64,000 bases of DNA from Streptomyces sp. NBC_01335 (GTDB lineage Bacteria > Actinomycetota > Actinomycetes > Streptomycetales > Streptomycetaceae): NCBI RefSeq assembly GCF_035953295.1, contig NZ_CP108370.1, positions 4,183,001 through 4,247,000 on the forward strand. Direction: 5' to 3'. Below are positions 53,583 through 62,163 of the stretch, piece by piece (within the stretch, counting starts at the first letter, position 1; every line of letters starts with the position of its first letter). Under the pieces are notes generated by a model. The model was not told the origin of the DNA and made no database searches. It saw only the letters and a list, made by a program, of their open reading frames with translations. The position numbers were made by a program, and so were the translations under genes.

Positions 53583-53680
53583 TTCCTCCGTGCCGGCCGG
53601 CCCCCTGAGAAGAGGGGCCGACATCCTTGGTCCGTCACCCCTGTACAGAGCACCGCCGGGTCGGAAAGGTTGATGTCCCC
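53583..53680 (-). other. Potentially structured leader upstream of the small ORF
   Basis: On the minus strand, GACATC (plus 53672-53677) can pair with GATGTC (plus 53620-53625), enclosing about 45 nt. A second hairpin GGCCCC/GGGGCC stands directly before the ribosome site. I could not match it to a known riboswitch class. The rest of 53681-53927 is C-rich low-complexity DNA before the aminotransferase gene, with no gene seen. Confidence 0.35.
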
Positions 53681-53927
53681 AAGGCCCACATCGCACGAAC
53701 GAGTGATGCACCCCGTGTGCTCCGCCTGTGCGGGGTGCGGGGATGGCCCCGAGCCCACCACCGCCCCGCTCCGCCGCCCCGCACCGCCGCCCCGCGAACT
53801 CCTACGCCACTCCGTACGGCGGCTCCCCATGCGACTCCGCACGACGGCTCCCCCGCCCACCCCGCACGTCAACTCCCCACCACACAGTCGTGGAACCCCG
53901 CGCCCCCCACCCCCTACGCTCGCCGAC

Positions 53928-55310
53928 ATGACCGCTGAAGCCCTTCGTGGCCCCCGAGACCCGTTCGTCGACCAGGCCGCCGGTGCGGCCGTGAAGGCTG
54001 CCGACCGGGCGCACGTCTTCCATTCCTGGTCCGCGCAGGGCCTTCTCGATCCGCTGGCCGTGGCGGGGGCGGAGGGCTCGTACTTCTGGGACTACGAAGG
54101 GAACCGGTACCTCGACTTCACGAGCGGTCTCGTCTTCACCAACATCGGCTATCAGCACGCGGTCGTCGTGGCCGCGATCCAGGAGCAGGCGGGCAAACTC
54201 GCCAGCTTCGCGCCCGCGTTCGCGATCGAGGCCCGGTCCGAGGCGGCGCGGCTGATCGCCTCCCACACCCCGGGTGACCTGGACAAGATCTTCTTCACCA
54301 ACGGCGGGGCCGAGGCGGTGGAGAACGCCGTGCGTCTGGCGCGGGTGCACACCGGCCGTACGAAGGTGCTCTCGGCGTACCGCTCGTACCACGGAGCCAC
54401 CTCGACCGCGATCAACCTCACGGGTGACCCGAGGCGTTGGGCGTCCGACACCGGGTCGGCGGGGGTGGTGCGGTTCTGGGCGCCGTTCCTGTACCGTTCG
54501 CCGTTCTACGCGACGACGGAGACGGAGGAGTGTGCCCGCGCTCTCCAGCACTTGGAGGACACCATCGCCTTCGAGGGGCCGGGCACGATCGCCGCGATCG
54601 TGCTGGAGACCATCCCCGGCACGGCGGGCATCATGACCCCGCCGCCCGGCTACCTCCCGGGCGTGCGCGAGATCTGCGACCGGCACGGCATCGTCTTCGT
54701 GCTGGACGAGGTGATGGCCGGCTTCGGGCGGACGGGTAAGTGGTTCGCGGCCGACCACGACGAGGTGGTGCCCGACCTGATGACCTTCGCGAAGGGAGTC
54801 AACTCCGGTTACGTGCCGCTCGGCGGCGTCGCGATCAACGCCGAGATCGCGGCCACCTTCGAGACCCGCCCCTACCCCGGCGGGCTCACTTACTCCGGGC
54901 ACCCGTTGGCCTGCGCCGCCGCCGTCGCCACGATCCGGGTGATGGAGGAGGAGAAGGTGGTCGAGCGGGCCGCGCGCCTCGGTGAGACGGTGCTCGGACC
55001 GGGGCTGCGCGAGCTGGCCGAGCGCCACCCCTCGGTCGGCGAGGTGCGGGGCGTGGGCGCTTTCTGGGCGCTGGAGCTGGTACGGAACGGGGAGACGCGC
55101 GAGCCGCTCGTCCCGTACAACGCGACGGGGGAGGCGGCGGCGCCGATGGCCGCTTTCGGGGCGGCGGCGAAGAAGCGGGGGCTGTGGCCCTTCGTCAACA
55201 TGAACCGCACCCACGTCGTGCCGCCCTGCACCGTCAGTGACGCCGAGGCGCTGGAGGGTCTCGCGGCGCTCGACGAAGCCCTCACGGTCGCGGACGACTA
55301 CACGGTCTGA
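53928..55310 (+). CDS. Class III aminotransferase (omega-type)
   Basis: This 460-aa PLP enzyme shows SYFWDYEGNRYLDFTSGL (51-68), FFTNGGAEAVENAVRLAR, AYRSYHGAT, VFVLDEVMAGFGRTGKW with D260, and the PLP lysine K290 in LMTFAKGVNSGYVPLG. The family transfers distal amino groups of substrates such as beta-alanine, GABA or diamines. The divergent specificity residues do not fix the substrate. The start is ATG 53928. A GntR-type regulator lies downstream after tandem repeats and may control it. Confidence 0.92.
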   Translation: MTAEALRGPRDPFVDQAAGAAVKAADRAHVFHSWSAQGLLDPLAVAGAEGSYFWDYEGNRYLDFTSGLVFTNIGYQHAVVVAAIQEQAGKLASFAPAFAIEARSEAARLIASHTPGDLDKIFFTNGGAEAVENAVRLARVHTGRTKVLSAYRSYHGATSTAINLTGDPRRWASDTGSAGVVRFWAPFLYRSPFYATTETEECARALQHLEDTIAFEGPGTIAAIVLETIPGTAGIMTPPPGYLPGVREICDRHGIVFVLDEVMAGFGRTGKWFAADHDEVVPDLMTFAKGVNSGYVPLGGVAINAEIAATFETRPYPGGLTYSGHPLACAAAVATIRVMEEEKVVERAARLGETVLGPGLRELAERHPSVGEVRGVGAFWALELVRNGETREPLVPYNATGEAAAPMAAFGAAAKKRGLWPFVNMNRTHVVPPCTVSDAEALEGLAALDEALTVADDYTV

Positions 55311-55375
55311 ACGAGCACGAGCACGGTCCGACCGAGCACGGACACGGTCCGACCGAGCACGGGCACGGTCTGAAC
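55302..55375. repeat. 24-bp tandem repeats after the aminotransferase gene
   Basis: Three copies of a unit close to CACGGTCCGACCGAGCACGG begin at the stop codon, with a partial fourth. They lie in the spacer before the GntR gene. Confidence 0.8.
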
Positions 55376-55517
55376 CGCGCCGCACGGTCCGAAGCGGCGA
55401 TACCCGGAGCCGCCTACGCCACTGCGAGAGAAATGACCGCTGTTGGCCTCCCCTGCCGGAAAATCTCCCGTCAAAGGTGATGCTCCTTCACATCTGTCCG
55501 TGCACCCCCCTCTCCGC

Positions 55518-55545
55518 CCGCCCTGCCCGGATCCGGGCAGGGCGG
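55518..55545. promoter_or_regulatory. 28-bp perfect palindrome upstream of the GntR gene
   Basis: CCGCCCTGCCCGGA and TCCGGGCAGGGCGG are exact complements centred on GGATCC. It could be the terminator of the aminotransferase gene or an operator for the GntR regulator that starts 46 bp on. Confidence 0.5.
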
Positions 55546-55590
55546 CCCTGCCTTAAGGTGTCCCGAACAGAAATATGGGGAGGGAACGGG

Positions 55591-56280
55591 ATGAGCCCGC
55601 ACGGAGGTGTGACCCGCAACACGCTGCGCCGGCAGATCTCCGGTGCGCTGCGTGACGAAGTGCTCGCGGGGCGCCTGCCGTCGGGCAAGGAGTTCACGGT
55701 CAAGCAGATCGCCGAGCAGTACGGGGTCTCCGCGACGCCCGTCCGCGAGGCTCTCTTCGACCTCGCCTCGCAGGGCCTCCTCGTCTCCGACGAGCACCGC
55801 GGGTTCCAGGTCCGCGCGTTCTCCGCCGAGGACTACCGCTCCATCGTGCAAGCGCGTTCCGTCATCGTCGAGGGCGTCTTCAGCGGCTGCCACCCGATCA
55901 CGGTCCGGGGCGAGGCGATGGTGTCCGTACGGCGCCGTGCCTCCGAGGCCGCCCGCGCCGCGAAGGGCGGCGACCTTGACGTGCTGATCGGGTACGACCT
56001 GCGGTTCTGGCGCGAGCTGAGCGCGTTCCTCGGCAACCCGAACATCAGCGACTTCCTCGCGACCCTCCGCGTGCAGGGCTGGGTCTTCCTCGTGCACCGG
56101 CTCCGCACGAGCGCCGAGCGGAACCGGTTGCTCTGGCTCGACCACGAGGCGCTCGCCGACGCGGTCACGTCCGGGGACCGGGCGGTGGTGCTGGCGATGC
56201 TGCGCGCGTACTACGCCCGGGAGCAGGAATGGGCGGAACGGCTCCTGTCCGTGGAGCGGATCGCGACGGACGGACGCTGA
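55591..56280 (+). CDS. GntR-family (FadR/FCD type) regulator
   Basis: The protein is 229 aa. The winged helix (about 10-75) reads TLRRQISGALRDEVLAGRLPSGKEFTVKQIAEQYGVSATPVREALFDLASQGLL, then an all-helical effector domain follows (EDYRSIVQARSVIVEGVFSG and beyond). It lacks some of the His/Asp metal ligands usual in FCD domains. Start ATG 55591 with GGGGAGGGA. Targets may include the aminotransferase upstream. Confidence 0.9.
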   Translation: MSPHGGVTRNTLRRQISGALRDEVLAGRLPSGKEFTVKQIAEQYGVSATPVREALFDLASQGLLVSDEHRGFQVRAFSAEDYRSIVQARSVIVEGVFSGCHPITVRGEAMVSVRRRASEAARAAKGGDLDVLIGYDLRFWRELSAFLGNPNISDFLATLRVQGWVFLVHRLRTSAERNRLLWLDHEALADAVTSGDRAVVLAMLRAYYAREQEWAERLLSVERIATDGR

Positions 56281-56480
56281 GGCGTCCCCCGCGCCCCGGT
56301 GGGCCTCGTGACCCGTGAGGCGCTGTGCTGCCTGGTGGACCTCGTGCGGCCCGTGAGGTGGTGTGCCCCCGTCGTGTCCGGATTCGTCCTGGTCCCGTGA
56401 CCGTAGAGACCCTGTGCGTGGCCCACCCTCCGCACTACGCTGTCCCGACGAGCGCCCAACCCGTGTGAGAGCGAGACTTC

Positions 56481-57131
56481 GTGGCCTGTGACCTGTGGCT
56501 CGTCCCCCTCGTCGATGTGCTGTGCCACAGCCCCGACAACCCGTTCGCCGAAGAGATCGCCGTCTACGACAACGCGCTGGGGGAGGCCGGTCTGCCGCCC
56601 GTCCCCGTGTACGCGTACATGCCGGGCCTCACCGGGGACGTGGCCCCGGTCGCGGGGTTCGACTACGAGGCGCTGCACTATCTGCGCCGGGCTTATCTGC
56701 TCCAGCTCAGCGGGCTGGCGGTCACGCCCGTCGACGGCCTCGGCGGGGACTATGAACAGCTCCTGGAGATGTTCGAGCAGAGCGCGCAGCAGTCGCACCT
56801 GGTCTGGCACTTCGACCACGCGGGGGCGTACGTCCCGGTGGACTTCCCCGTTCCCCTCTCCAACGACACGCTGCTGGAGGGCGGGGGCCCGCTCGGGTCC
56901 TCGCACGGCCTGCTGCGCGAACTGGAGTTCGTCGCCCCGGCCATCGGCATCGACCCGGCGAACCCGCCGGCCGCGCCCGCGCCGCCCAGCCGGCCCACCG
57001 AGCTGGAGGAGCCGGCCGACCCGATCGCGTACGACGCGAGCCCGTTCGCGCGGGAGCGGCACGTCTGGCTGGGCCTGCACGCGGCGGCGACCCGCAGCCT
57101 CGCGCAGGGTTCGATGATCATCTTCAGTTGA
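56481..57131 (+). CDS. Conserved hypothetical protein
   Basis: This 216-aa soluble protein starts at GTG 56481. It includes DLWLVPLVDVLCHSPDNPFAEEIAVYDNALGEAGLPPVPVY, YLRRAYLLQLSGLAVTPVDG, and FDHAGAYVPVDFPVPL, with a Pro/Ala-rich linker near 160-175. Codon bias and composition support a real gene; I recognise no family. Confidence 0.75.
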   Translation: MACDLWLVPLVDVLCHSPDNPFAEEIAVYDNALGEAGLPPVPVYAYMPGLTGDVAPVAGFDYEALHYLRRAYLLQLSGLAVTPVDGLGGDYEQLLEMFEQSAQQSHLVWHFDHAGAYVPVDFPVPLSNDTLLEGGGPLGSSHGLLRELEFVAPAIGIDPANPPAAPAPPSRPTELEEPADPIAYDASPFARERHVWLGLHAAATRSLAQGSMIIFS

Positions 57132-57302
57132 CGGCGCGCTCCTCACGGCAGCGGTAGCCAAGTGGGAGCCCCTGACGGAAGCGGGAGCCCCCGGAAGCCA
57201 CCCCCGGGAGCCCTTGACGGAGGCACGAACCCCCGGGTGCATCCCCCGGAACCGCCCAGGGGCGCCCGGGGCTCCTCCCCGGTGCCGCCCCGGGGACACA
57301 CC
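57132..57302. other. Pro/Gly-codon-like low-complexity spacer
   Basis: The spacer has repeated CCCCGGGAGCCC-type words with several hairpins (for example GGGGCGCCCGGGGC near 57263) between convergent genes. It probably acts as a terminator region; no gene is seen. Confidence 0.5.
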
Positions 57303-58103
57303 TCACCGGGGCGGCTCCGGCGGCCGTTGCCGGGGCATGTTCGGCCGGGTCACCGCGGGCATCGAGAAGCGGCCCGGGTGTCCGGTCTGCTCGCCCCGGC
57401 CGATACCGGCGCCCATCACCAGGGACTGCATCCCCATCGGGGCGGGCCCGGCGCGGAACTCCACCATCCAGTCCGCCGTCTCGGACCGTACGAGCTCCGT
57501 GATGTCCTCGGAGAAGCGCCGCAGCACGCCGAGGCAGCGCTCGGCCGCCTCGCTCGCGGTGCCGTCGGTCGGGCCGAGCACCTCACGTACGGACTCCGAG
57601 GCCCAGTCGAACTGCAGCACCTGGAGCCGGCGCTGCACGGCCTGCGCGGTGGCCAGATCCCTTATCCAGCCGGAGGTCAGCCCGAAGTACCGGTCGCAGG
57701 CCATGCAGGCCGCCCCGAGCAGCAACGAGAAGTAGCCGTACCCCGCCGAGCCCTCCAGCGCGCCCGTCAGGTCGAGCAGCGGCAGCGTCGCGCCCGCGAC
57801 GACCCCGACCGACGTGCCGACGCGCAGTCCGCGTGCGCCGCGCCGCTTCCAGGTGCGGTCCTTCAGGTACCAGGCCGCCGTCTCCAGCGCGCCCGTCTCC
57901 ACCCACCGGTACAGCTCGTCCAGGCGTTCGGCCGGCTCGCCCCAGTCGCCGAGCGGGAACGGTCGCGCGGCGAGATCGCGCCCCGGTCCCGCCGGGCCGC
58001 CCGGTTCCGGGGCGGAATGCGTGACTCCGGTGCTGTCACCGGATGACCCCGCAGCGGATTCCTTGCGGGGCGGCCCCTCGGGCGGCATCTCCGGCTGGCT
58101 CAC
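57303..58103 (-). CDS. SLATT-domain two-helix membrane protein
   Basis: The protein is 266 aa. Helices lie at about 94-112 ([21 protein letters not shown]) and 121-140 ([22 protein letters not shown]), preceded by a helix ([16 protein letters not shown]) and followed by a long helical region, the SLATT layout. Related SLATT proteins are proposed pore-forming effectors in nucleotide-signalling conflict systems. Here the gene lies beside ybaB-recR with no nucleotide cyclase, so a housekeeping or orphan role is possible. Start GTG 58103 behind AGAGGAG; an upstream ATG at 58265 gives a disordered extension. Confidence 0.75.
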   Translation of the reverse strand: MSQPEMPPEGPPRKESAAGSSGDSTGVTHSAPEPGGPAGPGRDLAARPFPLGDWGEPAERLDELYRWVETGALETAAWYLKDRTWKRRGARGLRVGTSVGVVAGATLPLLDLTGALEGSAGYGYFSLLLGAACMACDRYFGLTSGWIRDLATAQAVQRRLQVLQFDWASESVREVLGPTDGTASEAAERCLGVLRRFSEDITELVRSETADWMVEFRAGPAPMGMQSLVMGAGIGRGEQTGHPGRFSMPAVTRPNMPRQRPPEPPR

Positions 58104-58471
58104 CGGGGCACTCCTCTGCACTCTGCGTGGAACTACGGAGGGTCTGTCTCGGGTATCTCCACGGACTCTCACCGACTCCGCCGTCTGGCTCGCCGCGCCA
58201 GCTCCGCCCACGGGCTGCGCTGGCTCTGCGTGACCGGCGGTGCGATCGTGTGTGGCGGTACGCATGCCCTTCCTACCGCCGAATGGTGGGCCGTGGGAGC
58301 GAAATCGCGGTATTACAGCGTGCTGTCGGCCTCTGGTCAGGTATAGGGCGTTTTCCGGGGGTCGAGAATCTCACTCGAAAGAGTTGCGTCCGATGGGTGG
58401 AGCGGGGCACCCGGCGAGCACGTAGGCTCGTTTTAGCCAAACATCCGCTCTCGAAAAGCCCAGGAGTGACC
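58104..58471. promoter_or_regulatory. Divergent region between the SLATT gene and ybaB
   Basis: No gene is seen in 368 bp. The right end holds the ybaB ribosome site CAGGAGTGAC. Promoter hexamers were not recognised with confidence. Confidence 0.4.
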
Positions 58472-58810
58472 ATGATTCCCGGTGGTGGTCAGCCCAATAT
58501 GCAGCAGCTGCTGCAGCAGGCCCAGAAGATGCAGCAGGACCTCGCGGCGGCTCAGGAGGAGCTGGCGCGGACCGAGGTGGAGGGTCAGGCGGGCGGCGGT
58601 CTGGTCAAGGCCACCGTGAACGGCTCCGGCGAACTGCGCGCCCTCGTGATCGACCCCAAGGCGGTTGACCCCGAGGACACCGAGACCCTGGCCGATCTCG
58701 TCGTGGCGGCGGTCCAGGCGGCCAACGAGAACGCCTCCGCGCTCCAGCAGCAGAAGCTGGGCCCGCTGGCGCAGGGCCTGGGCGGCGGCATGCCCGGACT
58801 CCCGTTCTGA
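58472..58810 (+). CDS. YbaB/EbfC nucleoid-associated protein
   Basis: This 112-aa dimeric DNA-binding protein starts at ATG 58472. After a Gln/Met-rich helix ([23 protein letters not shown]) come the conserved [20 protein letters not shown] and [23 protein letters not shown]. It is usually found directly upstream of recR, as here, and is thought to shape DNA for recombination repair or replication. Confidence 0.95.
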   Translation: MIPGGGQPNMQQLLQQAQKMQQDLAAAQEELARTEVEGQAGGGLVKATVNGSGELRALVIDPKAVDPEDTETLADLVVAAVQAANENASALQQQKLGPLAQGLGGGMPGLPF

Positions 58811-58937
58811 GCCGTCCGGCCCGCCGGGCCGGCCGGCGTGCGAGCCGGGTCGGCCCCCGGTGAGTCGGCCGACTCCCCTATGGGTACCCGCGCGTACCCA
58901 CTACGGTACGAGCAGGATTTGAAGGAAAGGCGTTCCG

Positions 58938-59537
58938 TTGTACGAAGGCGTTGTTCAGGACCTCATCGACGAACTGGGCAGGCTCCCGGGCGTCGGTCCC
59001 AAGAGCGCGCAGCGGATCGCCTTCCACGTGCTGCAGGCGGAGCCGACCGACGTGCGGCGCCTCGCCCATGCCCTCCTGGAGGTCAAGGACAAGGTCCGCT
59101 TCTGTTCGGTCTGCGGCAACGTCGCGCAGCAGGAGCAGTGCAACATCTGCCGCGACACCCGCCGTGACCTGACGGTCATCTGCGTGGTCGAGGAGCCGAA
59201 GGACGTCGTCGCGATCGAGCGGACCCGTGAGTTCCGGGGCCGCTACCACGTGCTCGGCGGCGCGATCAGCCCCATCGAGGGCGTCGGCCCCGACGATCTG
59301 CGCATCCGCGAGCTGCTGACCCGGCTCGCCGACGGCTCCGTCACGGAGCTGATCCTGGCGACCGACCCGAACCTGGAGGGCGAGGCCACCGCGACGTACC
59401 TGGCGCGGATGATCAAGCCCATGGGGCTCCGTGTCACCCGCCTCGCCAGTGGGCTGCCCGTGGGCGGCGACCTGGAGTACGCGGACGAAGTGACCCTGGG
59501 CCGCGCCTTCGAGGGGAGGCGGCTTCTCGATGTCTGA
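58938..59537 (+). CDS. recR: Recombination mediator RecR
   Basis: The protein is 199 aa. An N-terminal helix-hairpin-helix ([16 protein letters not shown]) is followed by a zinc finger with four Cys ([19 protein letters not shown]) and a Toprim domain ([18 protein letters not shown], then [19 protein letters not shown]). It loads RecA on gaps together with RecO and RecF. The start is the rare TTG 58938 behind GAAGGAAAGG, which matches the family N-terminus [17 protein letters not shown]. Confidence 0.97.
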   Translation: MYEGVVQDLIDELGRLPGVGPKSAQRIAFHVLQAEPTDVRRLAHALLEVKDKVRFCSVCGNVAQQEQCNICRDTRRDLTVICVVEEPKDVVAIERTREFRGRYHVLGGAISPIEGVGPDDLRIRELLTRLADGSVTELILATDPNLEGEATATYLARMIKPMGLRVTRLASGLPVGGDLEYADEVTLGRAFEGRRLLDV

Positions 59538-59599
59538 CGCGGGTACGTTGCAGAGGTTCCAGTCACCGTTCGTGCAGGTGCCCACCGGAGGTTCCCCCG

Positions 59600-60265
59600 A
59601 TGTCTGACGCCACGCTGAACTCCGTCACGCAGGACCCGGACGACTTCGCCGTCCAGATCGCGGACCAGATCAAGACGTTCATCGTCGCGGTCACCGAGGT
59701 GTCCAAGGTCGAAGAGCCGGAGGAGGCCGTTCCGGTCCTGCTCCTCCAGGTCTCCCAGCTGCTGCTCGCGGGCGGCCGGCTCGGCGCGTACGAGGACATC
59801 CTCCCGGACGAGCCGTACGAGCCCGACCTCGGCGCCGAGCCGGACGCGGACGGCCTGCGGGAGAGGTTCGCGGCCCTGCTGGAGCCCATCGACGTCTACT
59901 CCGAGGTCTTCGACCCGTACGAGCCCCGCAAGGCGCCCGTGCCGCACCGGATCTCCGACGACCTGGCCGACCTCGTCACCGACCTCGGCCACGGTCTCGC
60001 CCACTACGAGGCGGACCGCACGGCCGAGGCGCTGTGGTGGTGGCAGTTCTCGTACTTCTCCAACTGGGGCTCGACGGCCTCCGCGACCCTGCGGGCCCTC
60101 CAGTCGCTGATCGCGCACATCCGTCTCAACCAGCCGCTGGCGGAGCTGGACGGCCTCGACACCGACCAGGACCCGGGCGACGACGACCTCGCCGAGGCCG
60201 CGGGCCTGGTGATGGTCCAGGAGATCGCGGGGCCGCTGGGCCTGCGCCCGGTGAAGCAGCCGTAA
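59600..60265 (+). CDS. DUF5063 family protein
   Basis: This 221-aa acidic soluble protein includes FAVQIADQIKTFIVAVTEV, DVYSEVFDPYEPRKAPVPHRISDDLADLVTDLGHGLAHY and ALWWWQFSYFSNWGSTASATLRAL. It matches the DUF5063 family, which commonly follows recR in actinobacteria. ATG 59600 lies 62 bp after recR, so it is probably cotranscribed. The function is unknown. Confidence 0.85.
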   Translation: MSDATLNSVTQDPDDFAVQIADQIKTFIVAVTEVSKVEEPEEAVPVLLLQVSQLLLAGGRLGAYEDILPDEPYEPDLGAEPDADGLRERFAALLEPIDVYSEVFDPYEPRKAPVPHRISDDLADLVTDLGHGLAHYEADRTAEALWWWQFSYFSNWGSTASATLRALQSLIAHIRLNQPLAELDGLDTDQDPGDDDLAEAAGLVMVQEIAGPLGLRPVKQP

Positions 60266-60280
60266 CGGACCGGGGGCGGG

Positions 60281-60387
60281 TCAGACCGCCGACCAGCCGT
60301 TGTCCACGGCGAGGACCACGCCGTTGATGTTGCTCAACGCGTCCGAGGCGAGGAAGACGATCGCCGCGGCCTGCTCCTCGGCGGAGC
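60281..60387 (-). pseudogene. C-terminal remnant of a short-chain dehydrogenase (SDR)
   Basis: Only the last 35 or so codons survive: SAEEQAAAIVFLASDALSNI, then a variable segment ending in VDNGWSAV, the standard SDR C-terminus. The reading stops abruptly at about 60387, where TetR-like sequence on the other strand begins. Confidence 0.8.
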
Positions 60388-60391
60388 CACG

Positions 60392-60636
60392 GTCTGCTCG
60401 CTCGGATCGCCCACCACCGCGATCGCGGTGGGGAATCGCCGGACGCCCTCGCGCCCCGGGTCGCCGCCGCCATGATCAACGTCGCGTTGCGGGTCGCCGC
60501 CGAGGAGTACGCCCGGAAGCGGGAGCGGACCGACCGCACCCTGGACGAGGTCGCGCGCGACGCGCTGCGGATCGCGGCCGAGGCCCTGCGGCAGGGGCCG
60601 GGCTCCGGTGAGGGGCCCGGGGCGGCCGGTCGGTGA
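60392..60636 (+). pseudogene. C-terminal remnant of a TetR-family regulator
   Basis: The reading ARIAHHRDRGGESPDALAPRVAAAMINVALRVAAEEYAR, then TLDEVARDALRIAAEAL, matches the C-terminal ligand-domain helices of TetR regulators. No start or DNA-binding domain precedes it; an internal ATG at 60472 would give only 54 aa. It abuts the SDR remnant. Confidence 0.7.
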
Positions 60637-60891
60637 GGACTTTCCGGCGAGCGCTCGGACAGGTGCGCGCAGGAGGTTCCTGGCTTGCGGAGGCGACGCG
60701 AACCGTGTGGGCTGGACCACAGACACGCGTGGTGGCCCGTGGGGCGGGCATAGGCCCCGTACGAGCGGCCCGGGGCGACACGCCGGACCAGGTGGTGGGC
60801 GGGACATCTCACCATCTGGTAACGACGGGGAGATTCCGGGCCGCTCGTTAAACTGAGCCGACCGCAGTAACGGAATGAGCGAGGAGCGCAC
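60637..60891. promoter_or_regulatory. Upstream region of ask
   Basis: No gene is seen in 255 bp. A TTAAACT -10-like word at 60847-60853 lies 39 bp before the ask GTG, with GAGGAG as ribosome site. No clear -35 or regulatory leader peptide was found. Confidence 0.4.
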
Positions 60892-62163
60892 GTGGGCCTG
60901 GTCGTGCAGAAGTACGGAGGCTCATCCGTAGCCGATGCCGAGGGCATCAAGCGCGTCGCCAAGCGAGTCGTCGATGCCAAGAAGAGCGGCAACCAGGTGG
61001 TTGTCGTGGTGTCCGCGATGGGCGACACGACGGACGAGCTGATCGATCTCGCCGAGCAGGTATCGCCGATGCCTGCCGGGCGTGAGTTCGACATGCTCCT
61101 GACCGCCGGAGAGCGGATCTCCATGGCTCTGCTGGCCATGGCGATCAAAAACCTGGGCCACGAGGCCCAGTCGTTCACGGGCAGCCAGGCCGGTGTCATC
61201 ACCGACTCCGTCCACAACAAGGCGCGCATCATCGATGTCACGCCCGGCCGCATCCGGACCTCGATCGACGAGGGCAACATCGCCATCGTCGCCGGGTTCC
61301 AGGGCGTGAGCCAGGAGGGCAAGAACATCACCACCCTCGGCCGCGGTGGGTCCGACACCACCGCCGTTGCCCTCGCCGCGGCGCTGGAAGCCGAGGTCTG
61401 CGAGATCTACACCGACGTGGACGGCGTCTTCACCGCCGACCCCCGGGTCGTCAAGAAGGCCCAGAAGATCGAGTGGATCTCCTTCGAGGACATGCTGGAG
61501 CTGGCCGCGTCCGGCTCCAAGGTGCTGCTGCACCGCTGCGTCGAGTACGCACGCCGATACAACATCCCGATCCACGTCCGCTCGTCCTTCTCCGGACTGC
61601 GCGGCACCTGGGTCAGCAACGAGCCGCAAGGGGACCAGCAGGTGGAGCACGCGATCATCTCCGGAGTCGCCCATGACGTCTCCGAGGCCAAGATCACCGT
61701 CGTCGGCGTGCCCGACAAGCCGGGCGAGGCCGCCGCGATCTTCCGCACCATCGCCAACGCGGAAGTCAACATCGACATGGTGGTGCAGAACGTCTCCGCC
61801 GCCGCGACGGGGCTGACGGACATCTCCTTCACCCTGCCCAAGGCCGAGGGTCGCAAGGCCATCGACGCCCTGGAGCGGGCCAAGGGCACCATCGGCTTCG
61901 ACTCGCTCCGCTACGACGACCAGATCGCCAAGATCTCGCTGGTCGGCGCGGGCATGAAGACCAACCCGGGCGTCACCGCCGGATTCTTCGAGGCGCTCTC
62001 CGACGCCGGTGTGAACATCGAGCTGATCTCGACCTCCGAGATCCGCATCTCGGTCGTCACCCGCGCCGACGACGTCAACGAGGCCGTCTGCGCCGTGCAC
62101 ACCGCCTTCGGTCTCGACAGCGACTCCGACGAGGCCGTCGTCTACGGAGGCACCGGCCGATGA
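60892..62163 (+). CDS. ask: Aspartate kinase (alpha subunit)
   Basis: This 423-aa enzyme makes aspartyl phosphate, the first step to lysine, diaminopimelate, methionine and threonine. The catalytic part has [44 protein letters not shown] and [15 protein letters not shown]. Two C-terminal ACT domains (about 265-420) carry lysine/threonine feedback sites. GTG 60892 starts the long form. An internal GTG at 61642 with its own ribosome site probably gives the beta subunit. asd follows with a 4-bp overlap. Confidence 0.97.
   Translation: MGLVVQKYGGSSVADAEGIKRVAKRVVDAKKSGNQVVVVVSAMGDTTDELIDLAEQVSPMPAGREFDMLLTAGERISMALLAMAIKNLGHEAQSFTGSQAGVITDSVHNKARIIDVTPGRIRTSIDEGNIAIVAGFQGVSQEGKNITTLGRGGSDTTAVALAAALEAEVCEIYTDVDGVFTADPRVVKKAQKIEWISFEDMLELAASGSKVLLHRCVEYARRYNIPIHVRSSFSGLRGTWVSNEPQGDQQVEHAIISGVAHDVSEAKITVVGVPDKPGEAAAIFRTIANAEVNIDMVVQNVSAAATGLTDISFTLPKAEGRKAIDALERAKGTIGFDSLRYDDQIAKISLVGAGMKTNPGVTAGFFEALSDAGVNIELISTSEIRISVVTRADDVNEAVCAVHTAFGLDSDSDEAVVYGGTGR
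61642..62163 (+). CDS. Internal start: predicted aspartate kinase beta subunit
   Basis: GTG 61642 (Val-Glu-His-Ala) lies 7 nt behind AAGGGGA, in the ask frame. The product, 173 aa, is the two-ACT-domain regulatory piece. In Corynebacterium and Bacillus the same gene makes an alpha2-beta2 enzyme from such an in-frame internal start, and the beta length there is very similar. Confidence 0.7.
   Translation: MEHAIISGVAHDVSEAKITVVGVPDKPGEAAAIFRTIANAEVNIDMVVQNVSAAATGLTDISFTLPKAEGRKAIDALERAKGTIGFDSLRYDDQIAKISLVGAGMKTNPGVTAGFFEALSDAGVNIELISTSEIRISVVTRADDVNEAVCAVHTAFGLDSDSDEAVVYGGTGR

Noticed and set aside
57303..58103. CBASS-type anti-phage system based on the SLATT protein
   Set aside because: No CD-NTase, Cap2/Cap3 or SLOG/SMODS gene is adjacent; neighbours are housekeeping genes.
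60472..60636. 54-aa independent gene
   Set aside because: Its sequence is simply the C-terminal helices of a TetR regulator without a DNA-binding domain.
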